DNA from: Knoxdaviesia capensis
Lineage: Eukaryota; Ascomycota; Sordariomycetes; Microascales; Gondwanamycetaceae
DNA: 64,000 nucleotides
Direction of reading: 5' to 3'
NCBI GenBank assembly: GCA_001510575.1
Contig: LNGK01000006.1
Location: 1,421,565-1,485,564, forward strand
Both the position numbers and the translations under genes were made by a program. Positions 48,276-61,004 of this stretch are shown here, piece after piece. A model generated the notes under the pieces. That model saw nothing but the letters and a program-made list of their open reading frames with translations. It was not told where the DNA came from and did not search any database. Positions within the stretch are counted from its first letter, which is position 1, and every line of letters starts with the position of its first letter.

Positions 48276-49233
48276 GGGTTATGCGCTCCAGAAGAGTCCG
48301 AATCCTAGATGAACCCGAAGGTAGTGATGTCTAATACCTTGATTGGGAACGCTGAGACAGTAGTAAGAAGGCAATGGATTTGAGCGAGGGATAATAGGAA
48401 TAATAAATGCAGAGAAAACAGAGCAGCTGGCTGTTTTGAAGAACAATAACGATGGTTGCAGAAAAAGAAAGCCAGAAAGATATCGATAGATGGAAAATGG
48501 AGAATCAGTATAGGCCCTCCGGTTTCAGCATATCTGTCAAAAGGAAGGAGTCGTCTAGGAGAGTTTACTTCTTAAGGCATCAAAAATTGATATATTGCAC
48601 AGCAACCGTCAATATATCTCGTCAAATTAGGATCCAAGATGTCAGCTAGTTAGACTTTCATATCAGGTTTGTTCAGATTAGCAGACTAGCTCTATTCATT
48701 CCCCTCCGCCTTGTTTTACGAAGATGTCACATCAGCATTATCGATACCGCGGGCACGAGTACCTATTCCCCCCTTATCAGTTTATTTAGGGTTAATATGC
48801 GGTCCTAGGGTTAGTTTATCCAGGTTCGTTAATGAAAGAGTCCGTTAGTCATGCTTTCGTCCATAATCCTCTCGGTCTGATTGGTGAATTGGCGCTGCTC
48901 CAAAGGCCCGAGTTTGATTCTCGAAAATCGCTTCATCTGAAAGGAATCGATCGTGCTTCGACAATCTCTCTCAAGTGTTGCGGAGCCCCGAATTTCTCAA
49001 TTGACCCGTGTTCTCCCAGCCCGGTGAATTTTGTCTTCCGGTGCGTACTTACAGTTTTCTTCCACCAAATGTTCCAACTCGGCAGGCATCTTACCGCCAC
49101 ACAAAGCGGACTGACAATACAACTCAACAAACTAACCTCTCGATCACCTCTCGATCACCTCTGGCTTTCTCGATTTCCACAGGTTCCCTCCAGTTTTTAC
49201 CAGTTCCAACTCGAATCCTGTCCCAGTCTCGTC
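48276..49233. other. Divergent promoter region (UBE2J / complex I subunit)
   Basis: No gene called. A tRNA-like T-arm at 48908-48932 was considered and rejected (see rejected list). Confidence 0.5.
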
Positions 49234-49629
49234 ATGTCTTACCCCGCCGGCCGGAAACCCCCGGTGCCCCATGTGCCGATGGTGTATCGCTTCACTGCCA
49301 CCGCGCTCGGCGCCGGCATGTGGTTCTTCGTATGACGCGCCCTCTTGCCTCCTTCCGAGTCTCTCCCATTTTCTTGTTCGCCAGTCTCACATTTCATGAC
49401 CAATTGTCTTCTTATCTTGCTGTTTGGTTCTTGGCTAACGTGGTTGTGCCTCTGTCTCTTGCTCCTCCGGTACATAGTTAATGTACCGCGCAAAGAAGGA
49501 TGGTCAGTACACACACTCCCTCAAAGCTCCCTTTCCCTTTGTGTAGCTTTGGATCATAGAAGCTAATTTCTGTCGAATCTATCTCCAGGTGCTGTTCTCC
49601 TTGGCTGGAAGCACCCTTGGGACCACTAA
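49234..49629 (+). CDS. Small single-helix subunit of mitochondrial complex I (NDUFB2/AGGG-like)
   Basis: Three exons, 49234-49329, a 25-nt exon 49478-49502, and 49589-49629, encode 53 aa; introns 148 and 86 bp. All joins keep phase. The protein has one hydrophobic helix (YRFTATALGAGMWFFLMYR) followed by RAKKDGAVLLGWKHPWDH. The pattern MWFF-x-MYR...DG-x-VLLG-x-x-HP resembles the C-terminal half of NDUFB2 (AGGG), an accessory membrane-arm subunit of NADH:ubiquinone oxidoreductase. It has no cleavable presequence, as is common for such subunits. Each exon is too short to be found as an open frame; recognition rests on the spliced sequence. The family name is moderately sure, gene reality high. 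Confidence 0.85.
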
Positions 49630-50181
49630 ACTCGACTTCCCCCTCCACAAAATAAAATCTCTCCCATAAAAAGCCATTGCATTACAATCGAGGCGTTTCA
49701 TCCGGGTTAGTGATGTTATAGAAGAAAGGGGAGAAGATATCATGAGACTCGAAGCTTCAGCTCTGGGAGAGTCTTTGGAGTTTGTGTATTTTGCAATTGC
49801 ATTTGCCGGCTTGGCCTAGGAAGCTGGGTGAGCTCCTCTCTGAAGGAAGACTAGGGTGTTTGTATGATACTCTTTTTATAGTCGTGGCATATCTCTATGA
49901 CCTTTTTCTTTTCGTCCACTAGCAGTGTATCTTTTGCAATAGTGTAAAAGAGGAGATATGCCAGATGCCACCACCTCAAATGTATACAGATATACCTATA
50001 TAAATATATATAAGTGTAATGTAATAATTCTCTATAAATATCGCCCAAACGCTCAACGAACCAAAACAACCGCGATGCGTGGACCCTCAGCAGATTTACT
50101 TCTGTCAATAACCCCCCCAAACACCTCCACATGGAGGGCTCCGCCGCGAAATGACATGATAAAAACAACGGAATAATGGTC
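49630..50181. other. Convergent intergenic region
   Basis: A/T-rich 3' flank shared by the complex I subunit gene and YPK9, with a TATAAATATATATAAG stretch near 49998-50014. No gene seen. Confidence 0.6.
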
Positions 50182-53100
50182 TTACATCTTCATGCCATCA
50201 TTGATCACCTTGTACTGCTTTCTGGTTTTGGCCTTCTTCGTGATGAAGTGGTACAGCGATCCCATCACCCGAGTCAGCCACGTGAAAACATGCAGTTCGA
50301 AGATCCAAGCCACGGCAAGATAGACTCCGCCCAGGAGAATGAGAAGTAACTCAAAGTCCCACTGCATCTTAGTGAGTTGCATGAACTTTTTGATCTTCAT
50401 CGAAGGGTCAACGACCATGAAGATAGTGAGCAGTAGTGCAATCGACACGGTGACGAGGAACGGCCCTGGTGTCGTAGACCGTTAGCTTAGCTGAGAAACG
50501 GGGAAAGAAAAAATAGTAGCAGCTGAGACTTTGAACCCCTCGAGCGAAGTAAAAACTTACAGTTCTTCCACACCTTCTCTCTGAATGGAGGGCCTGCATT
50601 GAGAACAACTCCGGACAGGATATATTGAAAGCATGAGATAAGAAACAAGCTGGTGTTCTCTGAATTCTTAATGTTCGTCTTTTCGTGCTTGATTTTTGGA
50701 GGAATAAACCTGGAATTTGGCAATCGCCACAGTCAGCTTAGGCCCCTATACAGAGAGACATGAGGTTCAACGGCCAAGATAACTTACCACGGCTGCTTCC
50801 TGACTGTGACGTAGACGGCTGTCTGGATAGCAATGCAGATAGCCATCTGCCCTAAGAGAGGAACAAGGACCTTTCGGGACACAAGATTGGCCGTCGGTCG
50901 TTTGCGGCAGAGCTTGGTGGCAGGGCCAGCCCAGCTCACTAGATAGAAAGTAGGGAGTATCAGTAAAGGAGATTGGATGCATAGTAATTGAGAATTACAG
51001 CATCATGAAGCCATTTAAAAGCACCGAGGGCTGACGTACTGAAAACCGCAATGGGTAAGATCAGGAAGAGGTCGATGAACAGGAACTATATCAAAATTTT
51101 CATTGCCAGTCAGCGACATTTTCCCAGTTCTAGTAAATGCATTTAGCAACCAGACGTAGGCTGACCTGGAAATCGCCCAGATTGGAAGCACTGGCGTATA
51201 AAAAGCTGACAGTAGTAAACTGGATGGCCGAGTACAAGCTCATGTACTTGAAGCAAGAAAAGCTGGTTATCAGAGCGGCGCGTCCTTCCCTACAATTACC
51301 AGCAATAGAAGTGTGTGTTAGTCTACCAAAATTCCGCCAACGCGAAAGCAGATGATATGTCAGGACTCACTTCATAACCTGCGGGACACAGCGGATGTCA
51401 AACACTCGCGATGTAAACGGTGCAGCGACACTAGCTTCAGCCTCGGAGAGTGAGATTCCAACATCCGCCGCCTTCAGAGCTCCACAATCGTTGGCACCAT
51501 CTCCGCAAAATCCACAGGAGTAGTCGATGCTCTGGAGCTTCTCAACCAGCTCGTGCTTCTCGTCGGGGGACATACGGGCAAAAACTTTGCCACGAACAAG
51601 CATCTGTTGATAGAACAAGTCAGTCCACGCGTAGAAGCTACACTGGTTATACGATGGAAGGTCTTACTCTCTGGAGGACTTGAGGTGAAGCATAGTCAAT
51701 CACCCAGCGAAAAACGTCTCCGCTCACAGCCAGTGTAAAGTTCCGAATATTAGCTACATCGTAGGGCAGGGAGGCATCTAAGGAAGGTGGAAGAGGTTCC
51801 GGCTATATGGAGAATTAGCGAGTGGATGATATCAGCGGGAATTTGTTAAACTTACCATTAACGTGCTGGAATTGAGGCGTAGCTGAGGATTATCAATACT
51901 CTCCCAGTGTACGCTTGCATCGACTCCTCGCTCAACTAAATCAGGAGAAGACAAGTATCAGTTAATATACAGCCTGTCCATCCTCCAGTACGAAGCGTTC
52001 AAACCCACCCCGGGGATATGATGATCGAGATTTACCTCCTGTAAAATGGGGGACAAAGCAATGGGCGGTTTGGTCCATCAGTCCACTCTCTCTTGCGACA
52101 CTGATAGCTGTGAGAATGTTGTCACCGGTAACCATAACGATTCCAATATTCGCTGAGTGGAGTTCGGATAGGACGGCTGCTGTAGTAGGCTTCAGTCGGT
52201 TCTCAAACACAATAAACCCTAGGAAGTCAAGCTCGGACTCAACATCTTCTCGCGTCATCTTTTGCGCCTTGACCCAGCTGAGCCGAGGAATATGTTTGGT
52301 TGCACACCCGATGACTCGGAAACCCTGATGCGTGTACTGTGACAATAACTCGTCATAGTTGGACGGAACTGTTTCATGAGTTTTCAACAGGTCAGTATAT
52401 CTTCCAGCCCCACGACCGAAAAATGCCATCGGGGTTGGGGGGGGTTATCATACAGCTCTCAGGTCTGCAAATAGCAGGCATGCATTCCGGTGCTCCTTTC
52501 ACATAAACATCTCCCGACTGTTTACCAAACTGTCGGACAATCACGCTAGCTCGTCTAAGGTGTGACACAAACTCAAAGGATTTCAAGACGCCAAGTTCAG
52601 TCGAGTCCTAGAAAACAGCAAACAGACGTATTATAACAGGTTAGGTCTATCCAAGGATGAGAACAAGCTTGATCACTTACCAGGGAGCGTGACAGAGCCT
52701 CCTCTCCGGTGAAGAAGTCACTCGGGGGTCTCGCGACAGACGGCGAAAGTCCGCCTTGTTCATCCATATCTTGTTCAGACGCGCGCTGTTCTCCCTCCTC
52801 GAAAGACCAGCCAGTGAACTCGACCATTTTCAAGTCCAGGGGATCTCCAACGAGTTCGTTGTCAACAGATCTCAGGGAGTGGCATGTTGCCATGGCGAAA
52901 AGAATTGCCTTCGAAGGTGCTTGCGTATCGGTGGCACTTTGTGCTCCAGGTTCTAGGGCAAGCAAGTCTTTGGCGCGCGTGACAATTTGTGAAAATGTAT
53001 TCGTGTTGCGCAGAACAACACGGACGCCCAAGACATCAAGCCCATCCTCAGTCAATGTACCAGTTTTGTCAAAACACATTATGTCGAGCTTTCCGCCCAC

Positions 53101-55525
53101 ATTGACCCGCTGAGGACTGATACAAAAAATCTGCTTGCTCTTGAGGCGAGAGAGCGCGAAGTTGGTTCCGATCGTAAGAGTTGCCGGAAGTGCAGGCGGT
53201 ACAACAATGGTAATCAGATCCAGAGCGCGGACAATAACAATATGCCATGCCACCTCAAGCCTAACGAAGTTAATAAACGATGCAATGAATCCAATGGCAG
53301 CAATGATAGCCATGACGCTAATGTAGCGAAAGGAGTCACGGTAGAACTTGAAGCCTGACGGCTTCGGGAAGAGCATCGACCGAACCAGGGCTCCCTTGGT
53401 TGTGCTAAAGCCGGTGCGAACCACAAGAGCGAGCGCGGCACCATCGCCTTCACGATCCGTTTGGGGGCGTCGGGCTCGGACGATTTTGGTTCCACAGAAC
53501 AGGAAATGCTTCGCTGCATCTGGAGCAACTGAAGAGGTAGACAAGTCAAGCTTGTGCAAAACATCATGGCTAGTTGGAATTTTAGAGACGGGAACAGATT
53601 CCCCTATACATGAAACAAAAAGAATAGTTAGTTAGAAAGCCGCTCCGCGTCTAGAAAGAAGAAAATCCGGCTGTATGCATTTTGAAGATTCTTACCAGTG
53701 AGCATGCTCTCGTTCACAATGCAATCTCCACTAAGGAGAATACTATCGCTCGGAAATAGGGACAGTCCCGGGTCGCTGACTTCGTAAATATCTCCGGGAA
53801 CCAGATCGCTGGATGACGTATATCTCCCTATTGTGAGTTGGAGGTGGGCGTAAGAAAGACAGGATTCACCGCCATACTGTTTAGTGCTTCCAGGAGAGAG
53901 TTCAACATACAGAAACCGTTCCTAAGAACGCGGACTTCACACTCGAATCGGGAAACCTCGCGAAGGCGTTTCATGGTCTATGAAGACACCAACGTTAGCA
54001 AACGCGAATACACAGAGCAAAAATAAATATGGAGACCCGAGCACATACAGCGCGAGTTTCGACGAGAGTAGTGACAATACTCGCCACAGACATCAGAAGA
54101 ATGCAAATTGCGTAGTAGTAGTATTCGTCCATAGACCACAAAACCAAACTCGCCAGTTGGAAGACATAGAATGGGTGGAAAACCTAGATGATACATTCAG
54201 TAAGTTGCTGATCATGTCAAATAGGTATAGGCAATTCTCCTTTTACATACCTCATCAAAGAGGAGCTGGGGGATGGACTTCATCTCGATGTCGATCATAT
54301 TCTTGCCGAAGACTGCCTCCCGAACACTACGCTCTTCGCTACTAAGACCAGAGCGCACAGATTTCAGATCGACCCACTCTGGATCCTTCCATCCAGTGAA
54401 CAAAACGAATTTATCCTTCAGTGGGTGGAAGAAAAACCGGACATATCTGTAGTTAATTTCCCTCAACTCTGAGAGAATCGGATCATCATCCATGTCGAAA
54501 GAGGGAGCCTTATCCGCACTTCCAAAGACAGTTGATAACGGGCGGCCATATGGGCGACGATCAACATCAAGAATGGCAATCTCGCCCCATTGATTCTATG
54601 GTTGAGTAGGGGTTAGCCGAAATGGCACAAGTCTGAGTCACGTAGCACGGGAGTGGTCATCTTACCTCAACCACCATCCAATCGCAGGTACTAAGTGAGG
54701 TTGGCAAGCCAAGGATCCAGATGTACCATCGCGGCATCCATCTGAGCACGAGGAAAGCAATGCCGCAGGTGAGAATGCATAGGCATGTATAGATCAGAGA
54801 GCGAACACGGCTAGTCCGAAAGCCGGCAATTACAATGGTCAGGTCCTCGTTTGTCAAAAGAATCTTTTGACTTTTGCGGCCTGAGAGACGCGCGCTGGCC
54901 ACAGTTGTGGAACTCTCTCTTCTAGTGAGCAGTCGCGAGTGAGCCGATGCCCGCGATATGATGGACGAGTGGCGTTGCAAGGCATAGTCGTCGCCAGCTG
55001 TTACTCCATGAGGCCGGTCAAGATCTTCATCATTGGGATACTCATCCCTGTCGTCGTAGCCAGCGTCGTCGTAAGTAGCGTCGTCGTAAATAGCGTCGTC
55101 GTCGAGAACCAGGTCATCGTCGTCAAAGTCCCGGACAAGATCCCTAGGCCGATCATCATGATGAGGGAGATCATCGTCGTCTTGGTAGTAAGAGAAGCTG
55201 GCAATAGAATCGGCACGTTGACGGCGATGAGAAAAGGCTGAAACGCTGCTAGGAAGACTTTCAGCGATTGGCCCAGAAAACAGCTATGAATGGTAGATTG
55301 GTTAGCCGACTGTCTCTTGTGTGCGCACATATACAAGCACTGTACTTGAAGATGCACGCAGGGTAGCTCTGCATCATCTGTGTAGGGTTCGAAACACACC
55401 TCTTCATGGGCCATTTCCACATCTTCGAAAATGCTTGATCGGCTCGGGTTCACCCCGATTTGATACAGAGACGCAGAACCATTTCCGGCCAGCCGGGATT
55501 CTGAAGGGCTTCTAGAAGCCGACAT
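50182..55525 (-). CDS. YPK9: YPK9/ATP13A2-type P5B transport ATPase
   Basis: Seventeen exons close in frame to 1,358 aa: 55525-55358, 55283-54666, 54595-54251, 54183-54049, 53977-53911, 53827-53696, 53603-52681, 52607-52454, 52368-52036, 51935-51856, 51802-51668, 51603-51371, 51289-51166, 51085-51040, 50938-50788, 50709-50561, 50465-50182. The N-terminal region is acidic with Asp/Tyr repeats. P-type motifs: SMLTGES (A domain), PPALP near 624 in helix M4 (P5B hallmark), the phosphorylated Asp near 667 in CFDKTGTLTEDG, KGAPE, and GDGANDCGALKAADVGIS. Ten-helix architecture. P5B pumps are vacuolar/lysosomal and the human relatives export polyamines. Introns are 53-101 bp. Identification of class is firm; exon 1 donor (GTGCAT) is the weakest junction. 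Confidence 0.94.
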
Positions 55526-56951
55526 GGCTCAAGACAGCTCTAAATCGGCGTCCTAGTCAAAACAATTTTCCACCCTGCCCGTATCAGGGCAAGGACATTC
55601 AAGACCAGCAATCAAGACTCTTCTTGGCCGTAGGTGAGATGGGGTTGGGTGTGGTTGTATATGCACGTGGTCGTATGCACTCAAAATGGAAAGAGATTGA
55701 GGAGAGGCGTATATCTTGAGTCAGAGGGTAATGATTTATTTATTTTAGCAGACGAGAGAAACTCGGTCTATAACAAGAAAAGCTTGGGCAAAAGAAGAAC
55801 AAGAATTGTGGCTCCGGTATGTAGCTCAAACAGTGAGAGCTCCAGATTCTGAAGGGAAAAGATCTCACGGTCAAAGCAAATCAGAAAATGAAGAAGAAGA
55901 AAAGGGAAATGTGAGTGAGACACCAAGTACTAAAAGGTCTCACAAAAAGTGAGATGTGATGGCAGGCTAGAAAGATTGTCGTCAAGAATCACAGCTCCAA
56001 AGCACAAGAGTAAGAAAAATCCCGATCCCGACGACAAGCACCTGCTGATTAAGGACTAAGGCGAAAAAAATGGCAACCGCCCCGGTAGTTAACTATACCG
56101 CATAATTTCATACCAGCAACGAACAACCCAAAGTTTACGTGCAGACATTTCCAGGGTTCAAACCCACATACGCACATCGAAGTGTCAAACAACTGTAAGG
56201 AAACAGCATTGCTACTCTCTGTTTTGAACATGGATTGCAACGCTATTAGAGGTTTGCTTTCCCGGTACTTGAGACGCGTTAAGAGTTGAAACAATCGTAG
56301 CCAACATCTGTAAATAGAGAACAGGCGTCATATGGCGTAAAATGTGCATACTGTACGCGTCACAAGAAGAACAGGTGCGTACCAAAAGGAAAGGAAAGGC
56401 CTGGAAGCCACCGTCAATGATTTATATGCATACCTAAGTTTGTACATGCATGTGTTCACACATATTTCATTTCCAGTTGGGGAGGAAACACATCTATGGA
56501 TGTGCGCTGACTCCGGACTTAAACCACGATTTAGGTGGTTCACTGGAAACAGAGGGCTGAGTTAGCCAACAAAACCGCTGTATCGGGGCATGTGTTACTA
56601 GTACAAAATCCTGGTGACCGCCCCTAACAGAGATTTGGTGCAAAAGTCGGCTTGTTGATCGGAAACTGAAGTACTATGTACTTGTTCATCTCCCCACAAG
56701 TGAACACCTGCCAAAATCCAACAACTTTCTTTCACAAGCCCAAGGGCCTAAGCCAATTTTTTCTTGTTGCCCCTCCCCACCTTACATTTTTGAAGGGAGG
56801 CAAAGGTTCTCTCGTCCATCACAAAAAATTTTGGACAAACTTTTTGTTTAATTCTCTTTTTTTCCTCTCTTCCACCCACATCTCCAAAACCACTTCACTC
56901 TCCAAATACACATCTTCCTTCTTCATCTACTCATCCATATCTTTTTCCATC
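55526..56951. other. Divergent promoter region (YPK9 / NAP1)
   Basis: No gene called in 1.4 kb. Short frames only; pyrimidine-rich leader directly before NAP1. Confidence 0.55.
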
Positions 56952-58749
56952 ATGGCTGAGCCCATTCGCAACAAGCGGCTCGACACCGCGGCCCCGTAAG
57001 TTTTCTTGATCTTGTCCCTCCCCCTCCCCTCCCCTCCCCTCCCCTCCCCTTCTCACTAAGTCAGATCCCAAACCCCTTCGCCAGACCTCCCCGATCTTCT
57101 GATTTATCTCCTGTCCGGCCATATGCATCTTCGTTTTTGTCTTGCAAAATGTGACCCAGCGTCTAACTAACATTTGGCTCCATTCTCGCCAGTACCCCTC
57201 AAAATACTCCTTCCGCCGCTGCTCCTATCTCGTCCCATGCCCAGCAGCCTGGTGTCGCCAGTATCAAGGAGGGTAAGTGTTCTAGAAACCCGTTCACCGA
57301 CCTCGAAACATACTCACCGCCTCCCATCCATACTTCTCGCTTTCCCTTTCCCTTGCACATGCTACAATCTTCAAAATCCGCCCATTTATCATGATGTGTA
57401 ACTATCTTGGTGGTACGTGTTACTAATGTCAATCCAGAGGACCTTGACCGTGCTGCTGCACGCTCTCTGTTCGCCCAGAACCCCCAGCTTGTTCAAATGA
57501 TCCAGGGCAAGCTCGGTAGCCTCGTTGGACGATCATCTGGATACATCGAGTCGCTTCCCCCGCAAGTTCGTCGCCGTGTCGCCGGTCTCAAGGGCATCCA
57601 ACATGATCAGTCCAAGCTCGAGGCCGAGTTCCAGCAGGAGGTGTATGCTCTCGAAAAGAAGTATCACCAAAAGTTCGGTCCTCTTTACGAGAAGCGTGCT
57701 GCCATTGTCAACGGCAAGGCCGAACCTACCGAGGAGGAGGTTAAGGCCGGTGAAGAGGACGAGGACGAGGACGACGAGATCCCAGACGCCGATAAGTCTG
57801 AGGATGCCGAAGCCGGTGCCAATGTTTCTGGTATTCCCGAATTCTGGCTGTCGGCCATGAAGAACCACATTGCTCTCTCGGAGATGATCACCGACCGCGA
57901 TGAGGCCGCTCTGAAACACCTGGTTGATGTTAGACTGGAGTATCTGGAGAAGCCTGGTTTCCGCATTGTCTTTGAGTTTTCCGAAAATGAGTTCTTCACC
58001 AACAAGACTCTGTCAAAATCTTACTTCTACCAAACCGGAAATGGTCACGGTGGTGAATTCATCTTCGACCATGGTGAGGGTGACAAGATTGACTGGAAGG
58101 CAAATAAGAACCTCACCGTCCGCGTCGAGAGCAAGAAGCAGCGCAACAAGAGTAAGCCCGACCCAATTTTCTTCTTACTTCATGTCCAATGCTTGTCATT
58201 GGCCGTATCTCCTCTCTCTCTCTCTCTCTCCTCCCCGATGCTAACCAACTTATTACTGTCTGTGCCCAAAAATAGACACCAAGCAGACCCGTGTTGTGAA
58301 GAAGACCGTTCCGACAGACTCTTTCTTCAACTTCTTCACCCCTCCGGAGCTCCCTGCCGATGATGATGACGAGGAAGAGGTCGACGAAGAACTTGAGGAG
58401 CGTCTCCACGAAGATTACAAACTCGGCGAGGACTTCAAGGAGAGCCTGATACCCCGGGCTATTGACTGGTTCACTGGTGAGGCTCTGGCCTATGAAGAAA
58501 TGGGCGGAGGAGACGACGAACTCGACTTCGATAATGTGGACGATGATGACGATTCGCCGGATGACCAGGACGATGACGATGACTCTGATGACGATGATGT
58601 AAGTGCACATCCCCGCCGCGCCAATATTCCAATCTACCACAACATTCCCTGTAAAGGTTGTGTTCGTCTTCTAACAGTGATTCTTTTTTTTTCTGTAGGA
58701 TGGCACCGGCAAGCCCAAGCAGGAGGCTGCTGAGTGCAAGCAGAGCTAA
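56952..58749 (+). CDS. NAP1: NAP1, nucleosome assembly protein 1 histone chaperone
   Basis: Five exons: 56952-56995, 57193-57272, 57438-58151, 58276-58598, 58699-58749; 403 aa. Introns are 197, 165, 124 and 100 bp. The NAP domain runs from about residue 50 to 345: dimerisation helix (EAEFQQEVYALEKKYHQKF), an acidic insert, then IPEFWLSAMKNH, and the earmuff region ending with SFFNFFTPPELP. The C terminus is a long Asp/Glu tract, then GTGKPKQEAAECKQS. The last Cys-x-x-Ser is a possible CaaX-like end, as in NAP1 proteins. It binds H2A-H2B and assists nucleosome assembly and histone import. Intron 1 contains a CCCCT tandem repeat. Assignment is firm. Confidence 0.96.
57015..57050 (-). repeat. 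CCCCT tandem repeat inside NAP1 intron 1
   Basis: Seven consecutive C-runs (CCCTC units) give runs of GGGG separated by single A on the minus strand, a sequence able to form a G-quadruplex. It lies about 20 bp after the donor site. Confidence 0.7.
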
Positions 58750-59629
58750 ATGCCCTTCGGGAACCCCTGGAAATATTTGGCCCCCACTATCGCCATGGTC
58801 GTGTCCTTGAATCAGTGGTTTCTTGATATTTCAACTGCACTCTTTTTTTTCAATGTTTTTGATTGCATTTCTTTCTTGAGTTGATATGTCGTCGCACTTG
58901 CATTCAAGAAAAATTGTTGTCTAGCTTGGTGCCGATAAGCCGGCTTTTCTTACACATGACTGATCAGTCAAATGGCAAGGGTAATGAAAACAGTCACAGG
59001 TTGAAAACTTCTCCTCTCTTTCCCAGTCTATTCTTGGAAGTTTTGGGCTTGATTCCCAAGCAGGAATATTCCGTTCTGGCCCTTCTGGTACTCTTTTGAG
59101 TAGCTTGATCCTCAACTCGGGGCTCACAATAACTCACATCCGACTTCTCTCTCCAATCTCTAGCTTTGCTCCCTCTTCATGTCTTGTCCCCCTCTCTCTC
59201 TTATTTCATGTGTCTTAATTTATGTCTTCAGTTTCATTTTGTGGTCCTTCCTTTCCTCTGATTTTCTTCTAGTATTATTCGATTTACTTCTCTGTGTCTT
59301 TTGGTCATGTCTTCCTAAGGAGGTTGTGAAAGTTTAATGGAGTTTCCCCTTGTAGATAGGAACTTGATTTTTTTTCTAGAAAAAACACAATAAAAAAGGA
59401 ACAATTCGTCTGGCCTGGAGCCACTACGTGAACTTCTCTACCGATGGCCATATATCCATACTGTTCGTGGAATTCAATATCCAATTGAGCTAAATGTTTT
59501 ATGAATCAAGAGAACCGACCCTTCTCAGTCATCATCCTAACCCCCAGCCCCATGTTCCGGGTACCAACGGTTCCTTTTTGTTTACCTGTTATGAGACACT
59601 CCATCATCCAGATTACACAGTTGCAAGTT
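58750..59629. other. Convergent intergenic region
   Basis: 3' flanks of NAP1 and the phosphoserine aminotransferase gene; T-rich, no gene seen. Confidence 0.6.
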
Positions 59630-61004
59630 TCATTGGGGAGATGCAAATGTGTCAATAAAGGCAGCGAGTTTCTCGGCTCCTTCTAGGGAGATCGAGTTGT
59701 AGTTGCTCGCCCGGATTCCACCAACGCTGCGGTGACCTTTCAAGCCAGTAAGTCCAAGTCCGGTGGCCTGTTTGAGGAACTGAGCCTCGGCAGCGGCTCT
59801 GTCGCCCCCCTTATCCACGCGGAAGCATATGTTCATGCGGGAACGAACGGCTAGCTTCGGAACGATGGTGTATACGCTAGGGTGGGCTTCCAGTGCAGAG
59901 TAGATTGCCGCAGCCTTCTTGTTGGCGAGAGCCTCCTGGCCATCGACCTTGTTAGGAAAGGTGATTAGAAGCTTCTTGAGGACCAGGCCGGCCACATAGA
60001 CACTTTAAAGAGGTTTGCATGTTGCTGTCAGCACAATCACTTGTTCTGCGAGGATATTCCATTTTGGAGAGGTAGGTAGGGACAGTGACTCACTCGAAAA
60101 TGCTCAGTGTGTTGTAAAGGCTGTTGTTCTTTGCCATTGCCTCGTACGAAAAGACAATCGGCGGGACGGGGAGGCCGAGCTTCCGCATAAGTTCAGGGGA
60201 GGGCTGTGGCGCGATCAAATCCTTCTTTATCACCACCACGGTGACACCGGTGGCTCCCAGGTTCTTCTGGGCACCAAAGAAGATCAGCGAGAAATTCTTG
60301 ACAGGGACACGGCGCGACAGGATATTTGACGACATGTCGGCAACGACAATCGGGCCAGAGCCATCCGCGGCGGGTTCTAGCACCTTTGGAAACGAAGCAA
60401 ACTCGACTCCATCAACAGTTTCGTTGTCACAGTAATAGACATACGCGGCGTCTTTGGAGAGGTTCCATGTGGATTCGGCGGAGATAGAGCCGAATATGCC
60501 GTCTGTCTTTCGGGAGTCAGCTACGACGTTGACAAACTCCGGGCCCATGAGCCGGGCGGCTTCCTTGGACGCCTTGTCTGACCAGCCGCCAGTGACAACG
60601 TAGTCCAACTTGAGGTTATTCTTGACAGCAACCTGGAGTTCGGCGACTAATATGTCTCGGTCTTCAGGGTTTTCCTCGTCAAGCCCAAGTCTTTGGACAA
60701 TGGCGGCCTGCTGTCTGCTCACCCATGAACCAACAAGGTTGTAGGAGGTGGCAGCAAACTCGCCAGTACCACCGGCCTGCATGAACAGGATCTCATAGTC
60801 ACTGGGGATATCCAGGAATGCTGTCAGGTCGGCCTTAGCAGCTCGAATGATTCCTGTGGCCAGTTCTGAGCGATGGGAATGTTCGGCAATGCCCAGACCG
60901 GTGCCGTTGTAGTTCAACAGTGCCTTGGAGGCGGTCTCAAGGACGTCGGTCGGGAGAAGGGCCGGCCCGGCGCCGAAATATGTGATGTCTTCTCTGGTAG
61001 TCAT
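59630..61004 (-). CDS. SER1: Phosphoserine aminotransferase, serine biosynthesis
   Basis: Exons 61004-60094 and 60002-59630 (intron 91 bp, GTGAGT...AAAG); 427 aa. The class V aminotransferase fold starts with TYFGAGPALLP and continues with GTGLGIAEHSHRS; FMQAGGTGEFAAT binds the pyridoxal-phosphate phosphate group. The catalytic Lys is in IFFGAQKNLGATG. The C-terminal domain ends with GHRSVGGIRASNYNSIS, whose conserved His-Arg binds substrate. It converts 3-phosphohydroxypyruvate and glutamate to phosphoserine in the cytosol. I chose the ATG at 61004, next to the conserved core; an in-frame ATG at 61133 would add 43 residues without conservation. Divergent from the myosin gene by 2.7 kb. Confidence 0.96.

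Noticed and set aside
48875..48960. Possible tRNA gene
   Set aside because: A T-arm-like CGAG-TTTGATT-CTCG hairpin is present, but I found no pairing acceptor stem, no proper anticodon arm and no A/B box spacing.
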